Below are positions 53,641 to 64,000 of a stretch of 64,000 nt of DNA, piece after piece (within the stretch, counting starts at the first letter, position 1; each line of letters opens with the position of its first letter). Location of the stretch: positions 57,373,001 to 57,437,000 of the forward strand of contig CM073887.1 in assembly GCA_037176705.1 (NCBI GenBank), written 5' to 3'. The DNA comes from Molossus alvarezi (taxonomy: Eukaryota > Chordata > Mammalia > Chiroptera > Molossidae). A program made the position numbers and the translations under genes. The notes under the pieces are model-generated. The model saw nothing but the letters and a program-made list of their open reading frames with translations, searched no databases and was not told the origin of the DNA.

Positions 53641-54119
53641 CAATCATATATACAAAACTTGCAAAGGAAGTTTTTTCACACTTAGCTTGACATTGACTGG
53701 TGGGTATTTAAAAAGTGAAAGTTGAAGAGAGAGAGAGAAAGATCAGCCTACCCCATGGGAAAGCCAAAACATGAGGTTTTGGCTCACACTCAAAACAGCA
53801 TAAAGTGAAAGGATAGACCTAGAAAAAAGGGCTGCAGTAGGAGTGGTTGCTTCTTTTGGTACAGCAAGTATATGAGAGCTTCCTGTGAGCCAATTAAAAG
53901 CAGTGAAATAACCAGCCTGAAGCCATTTGGAGAACCTTGCTCAAGGGGGCAGCCTGCCTGTATTTCTCAAAAGGACTGTCATCAGCCTTTGGGCCCAACA
54001 GCCTTATAATTATCCATGGCTTCTCCTTTCTCTCTCATTCCATGGCTATGGCAAAGGAAATTTTCAAATGATGTCTGCAAGCATATTTCATGTCCTACAT
54101 GGTCTTATGCAGTGTGACC

Positions 54120-54480
54120 CTGCCACTCCTTAAGGAGTAGGGTCTAATTCTCCCACTGAATCTGGGTTGGCTTTAGTGAGTCTCTTATAACCAATAAAAT
54201 GTGGCAGAAGTGACCTCTGCCATGCAGCTTCCACTTGGTTCTGTCAGAACGTGTGCTCCCAGTGCTATGCTGTGAGAAAGCCCAAGCCACATGGAGGTCA
54301 CCAGGAAGTGTTCCACGCAACAGTCTCAGCTCAGCCCAGTTGCCAAAGATTCCAGCCCCCAGAACATTAGAATCACCTCCAGCTCTATGAGTCTTCCTAT
54401 CTTCTGGCCAAAGGTTAGTAAGTCTGGTTGGCTCTACCTTCACAATATAGCCAGCATCTGAGCCCTTCTCACATCCTGGT
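54120..54480 (+). repeat. Probable ancient repeat, unnamed
   Basis: Contains ACCAATAAAATGTGGCAGAA, a phrase I associate with a common old mammalian repeat. The family is not assigned. Flanking 53640-54120 shows nothing recognisable. Confidence 0.35.
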
Positions 54481-54557
54481 CTGAGCCATCGTCATCTTTC
54501 ACCTGAATTGCAGTCATAACCTCCCCCTTGCTCTACCTGCTTTCCCCCTTGCCCTCC

Positions 54558-54800
54558 ATGTAGTCAAACTCACAAAAGCAGAAAGTAGAAGCAGAGAGGT
54601 GACTGCCAGGGGCTGGAGGGAGGGAAAAATGAGGAGATGTTGATCAAGGGTTACAAAGCTTCAGTTGTACAAGATGAATAAGTGCTGGAGAACTGGTGTA
54701 AGCAATGTGACTAGTTGACAATATTGTACTGTGTACTTGAAATTTGCTAAGAGAGTAGATCTAGGGTGTTCTCACTACAAAAAAAAAAAAAAAGGAAAAT
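54558..54800 (+). repeat. L1 3' UTR fragment (older subfamily)
   Basis: GACTGCCAGGGGCTGGAGGG, GTACAAGATGAATAAGTGCT, TTGTACTGTGTACTTGAAAT and an A15 tail. Confidence 0.85.
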
Positions 54801-54889
54801 GGCAACGGTGAGGTGAATATTTTACAATGTACCTGTATATCAGGTCATCAGGTTACGCATCATTTCTTTTTTTAAATATTGTGTTGCTA

Positions 54890-55132
54890 GCCCTGGCCAG
54901 TTTGGCTCAGCAGTTAGAGCGATGGCCTGCGGTCCGGAGAGACCCGGGTTCGGTTCCCGCTAAGGGCACGTACTTCGGTTGCAGTTTGTCCCCGGCCCTG
55001 GTTGGTCGTGCGGGTGGCAGCCACTCGATGTGTCTCTTTCACGTCGATGTTTCTCTCTTCCTCTCTCTCCCTCCCACTCTATCTGTACAAAAATTGGAAA
55101 AATGTCCTCGGGTGAGGATTAAATAAAAAAAA
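54890..55132 (+). repeat. SINE type A, perfect TSD
   Basis: AAATATTGTGTTGCTA at 54874-54889 and 55133-55148. Confidence 0.97.
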
Positions 55133-55149
55133 AAATATTGTGTTGCTAT

Positions 55150-55575
55150 ATCATTTCTCTTGGGGGGAAGAAGTCTGAAATAAAGGTGTCAGCAGGGTCA
55201 TGCTCTCTCTCTGAAGGCTCTAGGGGAGAGACCTTCCTGACTCTTTCAGCTTCTGGAGACTCCTGGCATCCCTTGGCTTGTGGCTGTCCAATATCTGCCT
55301 CTGTCTTAACATGGCCTTCTCTCTTTATGTCTCTGTGTCTCAAATCTCCCTCCCCTTCCTCTGAAGCTAGATGCTATAGTGGTGGCCTTGAAGATACAGG
55401 AAGAGGCCATGAGACCAGGAAGGCAACTCTGGAAAAGGCAAGAAAACTGACTCTCCCACTAGATCTTCTGAGGGAAGGTAGTTCTGCTGATCAAGCCACA
55501 TGAAACAGTCTGAACTTTTGACCTCCAGAGTTATAAAAGAATTAATTTCTGCTGTTTTAAGTCACTAAACTTTTG
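55150..55575 (-). repeat. MaLR LTR fragments, tentative
   Basis: AAGGTGTCAGCAGGGTCATG and GAAGGCTCTAGGGGAGAGA resemble reverse-complement MLT1; TGCTGTTTTAAGTCACTAAA resembles the forward terminus. 55575-56400 shows nothing recognisable. Confidence 0.5.
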
Positions 55576-56399
55576 ATACCCCAAAGTACAAGGTCCTAAT
55601 TCCCCTTTTTAGGGGCTTTCCACTACCAATAAAAGGAAATACAACCCAGGTTGGCTTAAACAACAAGAAATTCCATCCAGCCCACATACAAATCAAAGTA
55701 GCATTCTGGTTTGCTATAACAGAGATTCAGAACAAGAGTAATTGCCACAAAACAGAATTTGTATCTCACCTCACAGTCTCAATATTGGCAATGAGCAGTC
55801 TTGACGAGTGGAAAACTGTCCCCAGCACAGAAGGAAGTGGGGGGCCCAGCCCTATCTAAGGAGGTAGGGGCAGCAGATCAGCCTCCCTTTCCAGATAAAG
55901 TTAACCTGAGAGCCAGGCTGTCCCCTGCTATACTGAATGATGGGGATGGTCCCATTCTACTGTTGGGAAAGTCTGAGAAGGAAGGAAGAAGGAGCTGTCT
56001 GCCCAGCAAACACCCACAGAGCACACACAGGGAGCATGTGTGGACATAGGGGGTCAGGAAAAAGGGAGGGGACAGAGGTAGGAGTGGGGTACACCAACCA
56101 AGAGGACCAGCAGCATCTCTGCCTATCAAGGGTGCCTTTTGAGGTGGGTGGCCTGAAGCAAGGTACGTGGAGATTGTGGGAGTGATGGCCCGTGGCCTAG
56201 GCCATTCCTTGGGACCTGGCTCACAGTAAGCACTGAGGAACTGGCAGTGGAATCCAGTCCCATCCACTGGGTATAACATAAGACCATGGCCCCAGGCTGA
56301 CCTGAGTTCTGCCCTATTCTTGCTGTGTGACCTCACCCTCCCATCCCATCTCTGAGCAACTATTTACTGATATATCCAAAAGGGATGGAGGTTTCAGTG

Positions 56400-56487
56400 G
56401 TTCATTCAGCCATTCAAATGATATGTATTGATCACCTACTATGTGTTAGGCCCTGTACTAGGTACTAAGGATCCATTGGTGAAGCAA

Positions 56488-56518
<31 letters not shown>

Positions 56519-56520
56519 AT
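56400..56520 (+). repeat. Old MIR/L2 piece followed by (AAAT)n
   Basis: ATCACCTACTATGTGTTAGG, then about eight AAAT units at 56488-56520. Confidence 0.65.
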
Positions 56521-56559
56521 CCCTTGCAACAAAAAGGAGCTCACAGAACAGAAATCTTA

Positions 56560-57440
56560 CAAAGCACGTTCTCAGATCAGAACCAAATTAAACTAGAAAC
56601 CACAGAATGATATCTGGAAAATCTGCGAATATTCAGAAATCAAGTCACACCCATGAGTCAAAGAGGAAGTCAAAAATTATATATATTTTTAATATGTTTT
56701 TATTGATTTTTAGAGAGAGGGGAAGGGAGAGGGAAAGATAGAAACCTCAATGAGAGAGAAACATCAATTGACTGCCACCTGCATGCCCCTTACTGGGGAT
56801 CAAGCCCACAACGTGGGCATGTACCCCCACTGGAAATCGAACCGGTGATCTCTTGGTGCATGGGACAATGCTCAGTCCACTGAGCCACACTGGCCGGGCC
56901 AAAATATTTTTAATTGAATGAAAGCAAAAGCATATCATATCAAACTATGTGGGATGCAGGTAAAACAGTGGGAAAGTTGGAACATTAGATGCTTATGTTT
57001 AAGAAGATGATTGGGTATATTTGAAAGTTGCTAGGAGAGTAAATTTTTTGTGTTTTGTTATTTAGATAATACTCTTAGAAATATATTTGTTGCATGTGTT
57101 GCTAGACACTTCTCTCCATGCATTACAGAACTGTCTATATACCCATTCACTAAAACACCATTCAGAACTACATGAACAAGGAGCACTCATAAAAGCATGA
57201 TTTTCACGTCTTTAAACACACTTCTACATGCATTCCAGAATAGATACCCAATCCATACCCAGAAATAATACTGTTTTCAGAGAGTAGATCTTAAAAGTTG
57301 TTATCACAAGAAAAAAAATTGTAACTGTGTTGTGACAGATGTAACCTAGACTTATTGTGGCAATGATTTCACAAAATATACAAATATTGAACCATTATGT
57401 TGTACACCTGTCAATTATATCTCAATTTTATAAGAAGAAG
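56560..57440 (+). mobile_element. Old L1 remnant split by a SINE
   Basis: Left of the SINE: ORF2-like AAACTAGAAACCACAGAATG and GATATCTGGAAAATCTG. Right: ATATCAAACTATGTGGGATG, then a 3' UTR with ATTATGTTGTACACCTGTCA. Heavily degraded. Confidence 0.7.
56686..56900 (-). repeat. SINE type B, minus
   Basis: Reverse-complement copy ending GAGCCACACTGGCCGGGCC. Confidence 0.93.
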
Positions 57441-57589
57441 AAGGTGATTAGGAAAAAACCTGACAATTGAAATAGACCAAAGGAGGTGTGGAGAGGCCTT
57501 GGATATCTGGAGGAAGAGCATTTCAGGCTGTGCAAAGGCCCTGAGGACAACAAGCTCCTGGTGTGTTTGAGAAACAGGAAGTCTTGGAT

Positions 57590-58110
57590 CCAATGTCCCC
57601 TTCTCTGTGAGACTTTCTAAAATGACCCTATCTAGAATCCCAAGCCAGCCCTGACCAGTTTGGTTCAGCAGTTAGAGCATCAGCCTGCGGACCAGAGTGT
57701 CCGGGGTTCAATTCCTGCTAAGGTCATATATCTCGGTTGCAGTTTGTCCCCGGCCCCAGTTGGAGTCACCACTCGATGTGTCTCTCTCACATCAGTGTTT
57801 CTCTAGATCTCTTCCTCCATCTCTCCCTCCTGCTCTATCTGAAGATAAATGCAAAAATGTCCTCGGGTGAGGATAAAAATAAATTAATTAACTAAATAAA
57901 TAAAAATCCCAAGCCGCCCTTCTCATACATTCCATATTGTATTTCTCCTTGAAAGTTACACCATCGTATAACCATCAGACATCCCATGTATCTCATTTCT
58001 TTATCTTGCACACTGGCTGCCTTCCCCATCATTCGAAGCTTAGCTCCACTGCCTGGTTACTGTAAGTGCCCAGTGAATGTTTGTTGAACTAATAAGTGAC
58101 CATCCTACCC
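57590..58110 (+). repeat. LINE-2 3' remnant split by a SINE
   Basis: Left TTCTCTGTGAGACTTTCTAA; right CATCAGACATCCCATGTATC, TTATCTTGCACACTGGCTGC and AATGTTTGTTGAACTAATAA. Confidence 0.65.
57648..57904 (+). repeat. SINE type A
   Basis: TSD AATCCCAAGCC at 57636-57646 and 57905-57915. Confidence 0.95.
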
Positions 58111-58900
58111 TTCACACCCTGACTAAGACCACCGCCACAGCCCGGCCTTTCCAGGCTCACTTGTCTCTCCAGCACCTGCCAGCCAGTCACCCTCCAAGCA
58201 GGCAGAAGCTCCTGGACTAGCTTAGAGGCAGGGGTCTTGTCTGCCCCACAGGCAGGAAAGAGGCCTTCCCCCAGGGGTTTTCTGATGAGGTTTTGCTGAT
58301 CTTGTTTTTCCTCCTCCCCTGGAACTGAGTTACCCAGAGCTTCCGATCTCCTACCCAGCAGACCATGGCAAGACACAGACACTGCCCAGAATTTCCTTCT
58401 CCACCCCCGGTCCCACCTGGGACCTCTGAGGCTGTTCTGCTCACAGAATGCCAAAGCAGCCCTGCCTGGGGCAGGCCAGGATGGTGAGAGAAGTAGGAAG
58501 GAGGGGCAGAGAAGCTGTGGGCAATGAACCAGAGCACCTGGGGGTACAGGCAGAGGACACAGGAAGGTCTCTTTGTCAGATGGTTGGTAGAGAAAAAACA
58601 GGAAGGTTGTGGGCACAGGTAACTGAGGTCCAGCCTCTCACCCTCGCTCAGGCTGCCTAACACCACCCGCACCCTAACATTATCTCCTCCAGGTCCCCAA
58701 CTCTGAGTATGAACAGGACAGGCTGAAGTATCCAAGTCCAAGGATCTCAGGCTAGAATGGGCCACTTCCCATCCTCCACCCAGGGTCATCCCTGTCTTGG
58801 ACACCTTCAGTCTCTAGTGACATGATTGGACCCAGGTGGGAGCCACCTCTGGTTGGCCTTCTAGTTAGAGATTTCCTCCTGAATAAGAATAATACCAGAA
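58110..58900. other. Unique intergenic sequence, no gene recognised
   Basis: Moderately GC-rich, with long chance open frames on the minus strand (58804-58217 and 58616-58089) that overlap in different frames and match no family I know. Confidence 0.5.
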
Positions 58901-58904
58901 GGGG

Positions 58905-58990
58905 GGGTGGGGTGGGGGTGCCAATGGGGTAAAAAGGTAAAATATCTGTAACAAAAAAAAATAAAAAAATAAAAAAATAAAAAAAAAAGA
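58905..58990 (+). repeat. Very short L1 3' end with A-rich tail
   Basis: G-rich tract, GTGCCAATGGGGTAAAAAGG, ATATCTGTAACAAAAAAAAA: the last about 70 bp of an L1/ORF1-only 3' UTR, severely 5' truncated. Confidence 0.75.
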
Positions 58991-59000
58991 ATAATACCAG

Positions 59001-59099
59001 AGCCCTAGCCAGTTTGGCTCAGCGGTTGGAGTGTTGGCCTGTGGACCAGAGAGTGCCGGGTTCGGTTCCTGCTAGGGGCATGTACCCGCCCCCCAAAAA
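59001..59099 (+). repeat. SINE head without VES body, with TSD
   Basis: Only the tRNA-like head (to GGGGCATGTACCC), then CCCCCCAAAAAA. TSD AGAATAATACCRG at 58988-59000 and 59100-59112. Confidence 0.88.
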
Positions 59100-59358
59100 A
59101 GAATAATACCGGCAAGCATGTATTTATTGGGCACCTACAAGGTGTCAGGCTGTGAGCACTCTTCATGCAACCAACCATCTAACTAACTCTGCCAAACCAT
59201 CCCTTCCATGTATTATTTATTGATTTGACAGGTATTTACTAAACACCTATTCTACATGCAGGAATGCAGCAGTGAACAAGACAGACAATAGGCCCTGCTC
59301 CACTCAAATGCTGACATTTGAGAGGAGAAAAGACAGCAAACAAGATAAATAAGATGAG

Positions 59359-59594
59359 GCCTGGCCAGTTTGGCTCAGCGGTTAGTGTCAACCCAAGGAC
59401 CAAAGAGTCTCAAGTTAGATTCTGGTCAAAGGCCCGCACGTACCTCAGTTGCCGTTCATCCCCAATTCTGATTAGTGTCATACGGGAGGCAACCAGTCCA
59501 TGTGTTCCTCTCACATGGATGTTTCCCTCTCTCTCCCTCCCACTCTATCTGAAGGTAAATAGAAAAATATCCTTGGGTGAAGATTTAAAAAAAA
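59359..59594 (+). repeat. SINE type A
   Basis: GCCTGGCCAGTTTGGCTCAG to TATCCTTGGGTGAAGATTTA; its tail leads directly into a GATA microsatellite. Confidence 0.92.
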
Positions 59595-59812
<218 letters not shown>

Positions 59813-60244
59813 GATAAGATGAGTGAACTGCATCTCTCCGAAAGAGGCAGTCACTTCCCACAGTCATACAGGCAAAGTGATCTGAGACCTTAATTTTCCC
59901 CTCTGAGTCTCCTCCCAGCTCTCACCTCTGAGTGAGCCACTGACGCATAGAGAAAGGGAGTGGGAAGAGATACACCCAGGACAGGGCAGGGCTGCCTGGT
60001 ACAGCTGTGCAGGTTGTACACTGCACAACTCCAGGAGTGCCATTCACAAAGACCACAATGTGAGGGCTGCTCCTCAGAGTCAGGAAGGGCACGAGAATCA
60101 CAAATGTATGCTGTGGCCTGGGGAAAGGAAGTCTTGATCACCATTGGTCTATTCCCCATAACTTGCCTTTTCCACTTAGTATATAGTGGCACTTCCCCAT
60201 TTCAGCACATAAAAATTTAGCTTGGCAATTCTCCCAAGGGTGCT

Positions 60245-60360
60245 CCCTAGACCAACAACATCACCACCACCTGGGAACTTGTTATAATTTCAGAGTCTGG
60301 GGCCCCACATCCCAGACCTCCGGGCTGGGTCCAGCTTTTACTCCACAAGAAATGGGGGGG
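60245..60360 (+). repeat. MER20-like DNA transposon fragment
   Basis: CATCACCACCACCTGGGAAC, TTGTTATAATTTCAGAGTCT, GGGGCCCCACATCCCAGACC. Confidence 0.6.
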
Positions 60361-60664
60361 GGGGGTGTTCAGCAAGGAATGATATGACCTGATTTCCCTT
60401 TTGACAGGTGCACCCTGAGGGTGAGAGATTAGGGAAGGTGAGGAAAAGGAGATGGTTCTGCAATCTTGCTGGGAAGACGTGATGGTGTCTTGATAGATTT
60501 CAACAGTGAAGCCAGAGGAATGTGCCAATTATTTGGCCACTTGAGGTGAGAGAAGAAGAACCACTGAGCCCCTGGAAAAATGAAGCAGCCATTGCCCAAG
60601 ACTGGAAGAGAGAGAGGGACAGGTTTAGGAAAGAGAGTGCAGGGAAATCAGGAGTGTGGTTTTA

Positions 60665-61307
60665 ATGTATGTTATATACTGAATGTGTGTGTCTTTCCCC
60701 CCAAAAAAAATTTATATGCTGAAATCCTAACCACCAATGTGATGGTATTAGGATATAAGGCCTTTGGGAGGTGACTGGGTCATGAGGGAGGTGGAGCCCT
60801 CATGACTGGGATTAGTGCTCTTATGAAAGGGACCCCAGCCCTAACCGGTCTGGCTCAGTGGTTAGAGCGTCGGCCTGTGGTCCAGAGAGACCTGGTTCAG
60901 TTCCCACTAAGGGCACGTACCTCGGTGGCAGTTTGTCCCTGGCCCTGGTCCCTGGTTGGGTCATGCAGTTGGCAACTACTAAATGTGTCCCTTTCACATC
61001 AATGTTTCTCTCTCTCTGTGTAGCCCTCCCACTCTATCCGAACAAAAAAAAGGAAAAATGTCCTCGGGTGAGGATTTAAAAAAAAAAAAGGAGGGGGGAC
61101 CGCAGAGAGCTCACTCACTATGTGAAGACACAGCAAGAAGTTGACCCTCTGCAAATTGGAAGAGGGATTTTACCAGAGCCCAACCACCCTGGCACCCTGA
61201 TCTTGGACTTCCAGCCCCTAGAACTATGAGAAATAAATTTCTGTTGTTTATAAGCCTCCCAGCCTGTGGTATTTTGTCATAGCAGCCCAGCTGGACTCAG
61301 ACAGCAT
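60665..61307 (+). repeat. MaLR LTR split by a SINE
   Basis: CTGAAATCCTAACCACCAAT, GGCCTTTGGGAGGTGACTGG, GGTGGAGCCCTCATGACTGG, AATAAATTTCTGTTGTTTAT. The SINE at 60838-61088 lies at the same LTR position as in the copy at 27 kb. Confidence 0.82.
60838..61088 (+). repeat. SINE type A inside MaLR LTR
   Basis: Preceded by GAAAGGGACCCCA and followed by GGGGGGACCGCAGAG, a diverged duplication. Confidence 0.93.
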
Positions 61308-61423
61308 TGAAGTGAGATGCCCCCCTGGAGGTGCCCAGACAGTGGTGAATACACCTGCTATTCATGGGACATGACACATCCAGGGACAAATTTGGGATTC
61401 ATCCACCTAAAAGGAGCATCTTC

Positions 61424-61905
61424 ATTTCCTAGGGCTGCCAAAACAAATGACCACAAACAGTGACTTAACACAACAGAAATTTATTTTCTCACAGTTCTGA
61501 AGGCCATGAGTCCAAAATCAAGGTGTCAGCAGAGATACACTCCCTCAGAAGGCTCTGGGGAAGATTCTGTTCCATGGCTCCTCATGCCTCTGAGTTCCTT
61601 GCCTCTAGTAGTTCCTTGGTTTGTGGCTCCCGTCACTCCAATCTCTTCCTCCACCTTCACAGGGCCTGCTCCTCTTTCTGTGTCTCCTCTTCTGTTGGTG
61701 TCAAATCTCCTCCTGTCTTTCTTTTATAAGGACACGTCATTGGAATGGTAGTTCACCGGATTACTCCTAGATTATCTCATCTCAAGATTTTTAACATATT
61801 TACATTTGAAATATAGTTTTTCCAAATAAGGTCACATTCATAGGTTCTGAGGATAAGGCCATAGATATATTTTGGAAAAAGGGAAACCATTCAGCCCCCC
61901 ACAGG
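61424..61905 (-). repeat. MaLR (MLT1-like) LTR, minus
   Basis: TTTCCTAGGGCTGCCAAAAC, ACAGAAATTTATTTTCTCAC, CAAATAAGGTCACATTCATA. Confidence 0.78.
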
Positions 61906-62022
61906 TTGTATTTAATGGGATTGTGAGTGAAGAGAAATGCCCTCCACCCCCTCTTACCTTCTTGTTCACCTCTGTGTTCTCAATTTCTGAAACAGCCATT
62001 CATTAAAGAAGTATGTAGTCAT

Positions 62023-62264
62023 GGCCTGGCCTGTTTGCTCACTGGTTAGAGCATCAACCCTCGGACCAGAGAGACCGGGGTTCGGTTCCCACTAAGGGCA
62101 TGTACCTCGGTTGCAGTTTGTCCTCAGCCCCGGTTGGGGTTGTGTGGGTGGCAACTAGTCGATATGCCTCTCTCATGTCCATGTTTCTCTCTCTCTTCTT
62201 CCCTCTCTCTCTCCCTCTCTATCTGAAGATAAATGCAAAAATGTCCTCAGGTGAGGATAAATAA
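62023..62264 (+). repeat. SINE type A, perfect 18-bp TSD
   Basis: AAAGAAGTATGTAGTCAT at 62005-62022 and 62265-62282. Confidence 0.97.
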
Positions 62265-62282
62265 AAAGAAGTATGTAGTCAT

Positions 62283-62440
62283 AATGATAAGTAATGCTTA
62301 TCTAACAGTATGTGCCAAACACTTCTATAAGTACTTTATATAATGAATACATTTAATCCTTACATTAAAATCAATATTTCCATTTTACAGAGAGCTCAAG
62401 GCCCTTGCCCAGGCCACCCTACTAGGTTTCTAATCCAGTG
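62283..62440 (+). repeat. MIR SINE fragment
   Basis: AACAGTATGTGCCAAACACT, TTTAATCCTTACATTAAAAT and TCCATTTTACAGAGAGCTCA. Confidence 0.7.
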
Positions 62441-62802
62441 CATCTGCTGTCTCAAATGGCAGGAATCCCCCCACTTGGCCAAGTAGAGGGATCCTTCTTG
62501 CTTTAGAGGACTTCACCTATTACACACACAAAATGAATTTACTAAAGAACACAGTGCATCACTGTCACAGGAGATAGAGCTGGCATAGAATAACCGTAAC
62601 TCTAAACATTGAAACATCACTCTTGGTAGTAATGCCCTTCAGGCCCCAGAAGAGTGTTTCCTAGCCTCTCTGGCTGATGTCCTAGGGTGTCTGAATTCCT
62701 AGATTCTGATTGTGCAAGTGATGGAAACAGATGCCACTGCTTTGGAGTGTGAGGAAGACTCCCAGACAAGCTTAGGAAGGAGAAAAAACAACTTACCTTA
62801 TG

Positions 62803-63205
62803 TATTGGTTTCCTAGGCCTGCCAAAACAAAGTCCCACAAACTAGGGGGCTTAAAACAGCAAAAATTTAGTCTCACAGTTCTGGAGTCTGGAAGTGCAAA
62901 AAAGGTGTAGGCAGGACCATGCTCGCTCTGAAGGCTCTGGAAGAGGCACTTTCCTGACTGGGATCTTTCGCATCCCATGGCTTATAGAAGCATTGCTCCA
63001 ATTTATGCTTTCATCTCACATAATGTTCTCCCTGTGTGCATGTCATTGGATTGGGACCCGCATGAATCCAGGATTATCTCATCTTACTTAATTACATCTG
63101 TTAAGACTCTCTTTTCAAATAAGGCCACATTCACATGTTCCAGGGGTTAGGAGTTCAACATGTATTTTGCGAGGAGAGGATATAATTCAACCTACAACAC
63201 CTTGT
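62803..63205 (-). repeat. MaLR (MLT1-like) LTR, minus
   Basis: TTGGTTTCCTAGGCCTGCCA, TTAGTCTCACAGTTCTGGAG, CAAATAAGGCCACATTCACA. 63205-63502 shows nothing recognisable. Confidence 0.78.
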
Positions 63206-63515
63206 CTAATAAAATCTATTCTTGCATAACCAACTGGCATTAGCCAAGCTCCCAATGAATGGCTGCTCTTTGTGTTCCAAAGGATTCCAGAGAGAGTAAT
63301 AAATTAGCACATTTGTTACAGTTGCACATTGAGGCCAAGCAGTATTTGGCAGTATTAAGCAACATACTCTTAAATTTGCATATATGTAAGCCCTAATGTA
63401 ATAGGTGTAAAATGTAATACCAATTCTTTACAGTGGCAACCTAGAAGGATACTAGATTTGCAACTTGTTTTATTTTCATGAAAGTATTCAATAGAATTTC
63501 AGCTCTAAATAGTTT

Positions 63516-63587
63516 GTTGTTTTTTTAATCCTCACCTGAGGATATTTTTCCATTGATTAGTAGAGAAAGTAGAAGGGAGGGGGAAGA

Positions 63588-63634
<47 letters not shown>

Positions 63635-63806
63635 GAGAGAAACATCATGTGAGAGAGACACATGGATTGGTTGCCTTACCAGCTTCCCCCATCCAGGGCC
63701 TGGGATGAACCTGCAACCCAGATAGTGCCCTTGATGGAAAATCAAACCCACAATCCTTCAGTGATCGCTGATGCTCTAACCACTGATCATTGCCCACCAG
63801 GGCTGG
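63516..63806 (-). repeat. SINE type A, minus, with (GA)n expansion
   Basis: TSD CTCTAAATAGTTT at 63503-63515 and 63808-63820. The CT run has become a long GA microsatellite at about 63586-63632. Confidence 0.96.
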
Positions 63807-63829
63807 ACTCTAAATAGTTTCTATATTTT

Positions 63830-64000
63830 TTAACTCATCTTTATTGTTGAATGTATTATAAATGTCCTTTTTTTTTCCTCATTGACCACCTCCTGACTTC
63901 CCCACACTATTGTCAGTGTCAATTGGTTATGCATATATGCAGAGAAGTTCTTCGGTTTATCTCTTCCTGTCCTCCCTTCCCCTTTCCCTTTGAGGTTCAT
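63830..64000 (-). mobile_element. ORF1-only element H7, 3' end, cut by window edge
   Basis: Reverse complement of the family 3' UTR: ATCTTTATTGTTGAATGTAT, CCACACTATTGTCAGTGTCA, TTGGTTATGCATATATGC. The rest lies beyond 64000, so whether it is ORF1-only cannot be confirmed. Confidence 0.75.

Noticed and set aside
58089..58804. Overlapping 195- and 175-residue open frames on the minus strand
   Set aside because: Two different frames over the same GC-rich stretch, no recognisable domain, no splice context.

Overview
This window is mammalian nuclear DNA, almost certainly from a bat. The evidence is dozens of tRNA-derived SINEs of the VES type with young target-site duplications, bat-like L1 elements, and ancient mammalian repeats (MIR, L2, MER5A, MaLR LTRs). 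I would place it in Yangochiroptera but cannot name a species from sequence alone.

One host protein gene is readable. It is CLEC17A (prolectin), a mannose-type C-type lectin receptor, on the minus strand from 52628 (ATG) to 27986 (stop). Eleven coding exons join with compatible phases into 942 nt, giving 313 residues with no in-frame stop. Exons 1-5 encode an acidic, tyrosine- and proline-rich cytoplasmic tail, exon 6 the membrane segment, exons 7-8 the neck, and exons 9-11 the lectin domain with its EPN and WND sugar/Ca2+ motifs. The intron between exons 10 and 11 has a GC rather than GT donor. I found no exon of a neighbouring gene.

The rest is a mobile-element landscape. 1-5946: SINEs, MER5A and simple repeats. 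5947-17860: two ORF1-only L1 derivatives (H1, H2), each broken by L1 sequence; H2 holds a 5.5 kb L1 whose 5' UTR has 73-bp tandem monomers. 18598-26323: three more ORF1-only elements, one complete copy (19458-21688, 15-bp target duplication) nested inside an older relative. 26.3-34.6 kb: MaLR LTRs, SINEs and the last CLEC17A exons. 34934-49130: a 14.2 kb intron holding an old L1 interrupted by two ORF1-only elements (H5, H6); H5 contains a defective class I endogenous retrovirus, whose deletion junction carries a SINE. 49-53 kb: the 5' exons of CLEC17A. 53-64 kb: upstream intergenic DNA with SINEs, MaLR LTRs, old L1/L2 pieces and the end of a seventh ORF1-only element.

The most notable system is this ORF1-only, HAL1-like family. 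All copies where the site is present share one breakpoint: ORF1, the inter-ORF spacer and about ten codons of ORF2, then directly an L1 3' UTR. They carry hallmarks of L1-type retrotransposition (target duplications, A tails, a YY1-like motif at the 5' end) and form subtypes by 5' UTR length. They look like a lineage that has amplified using ORF2 protein supplied in trans.
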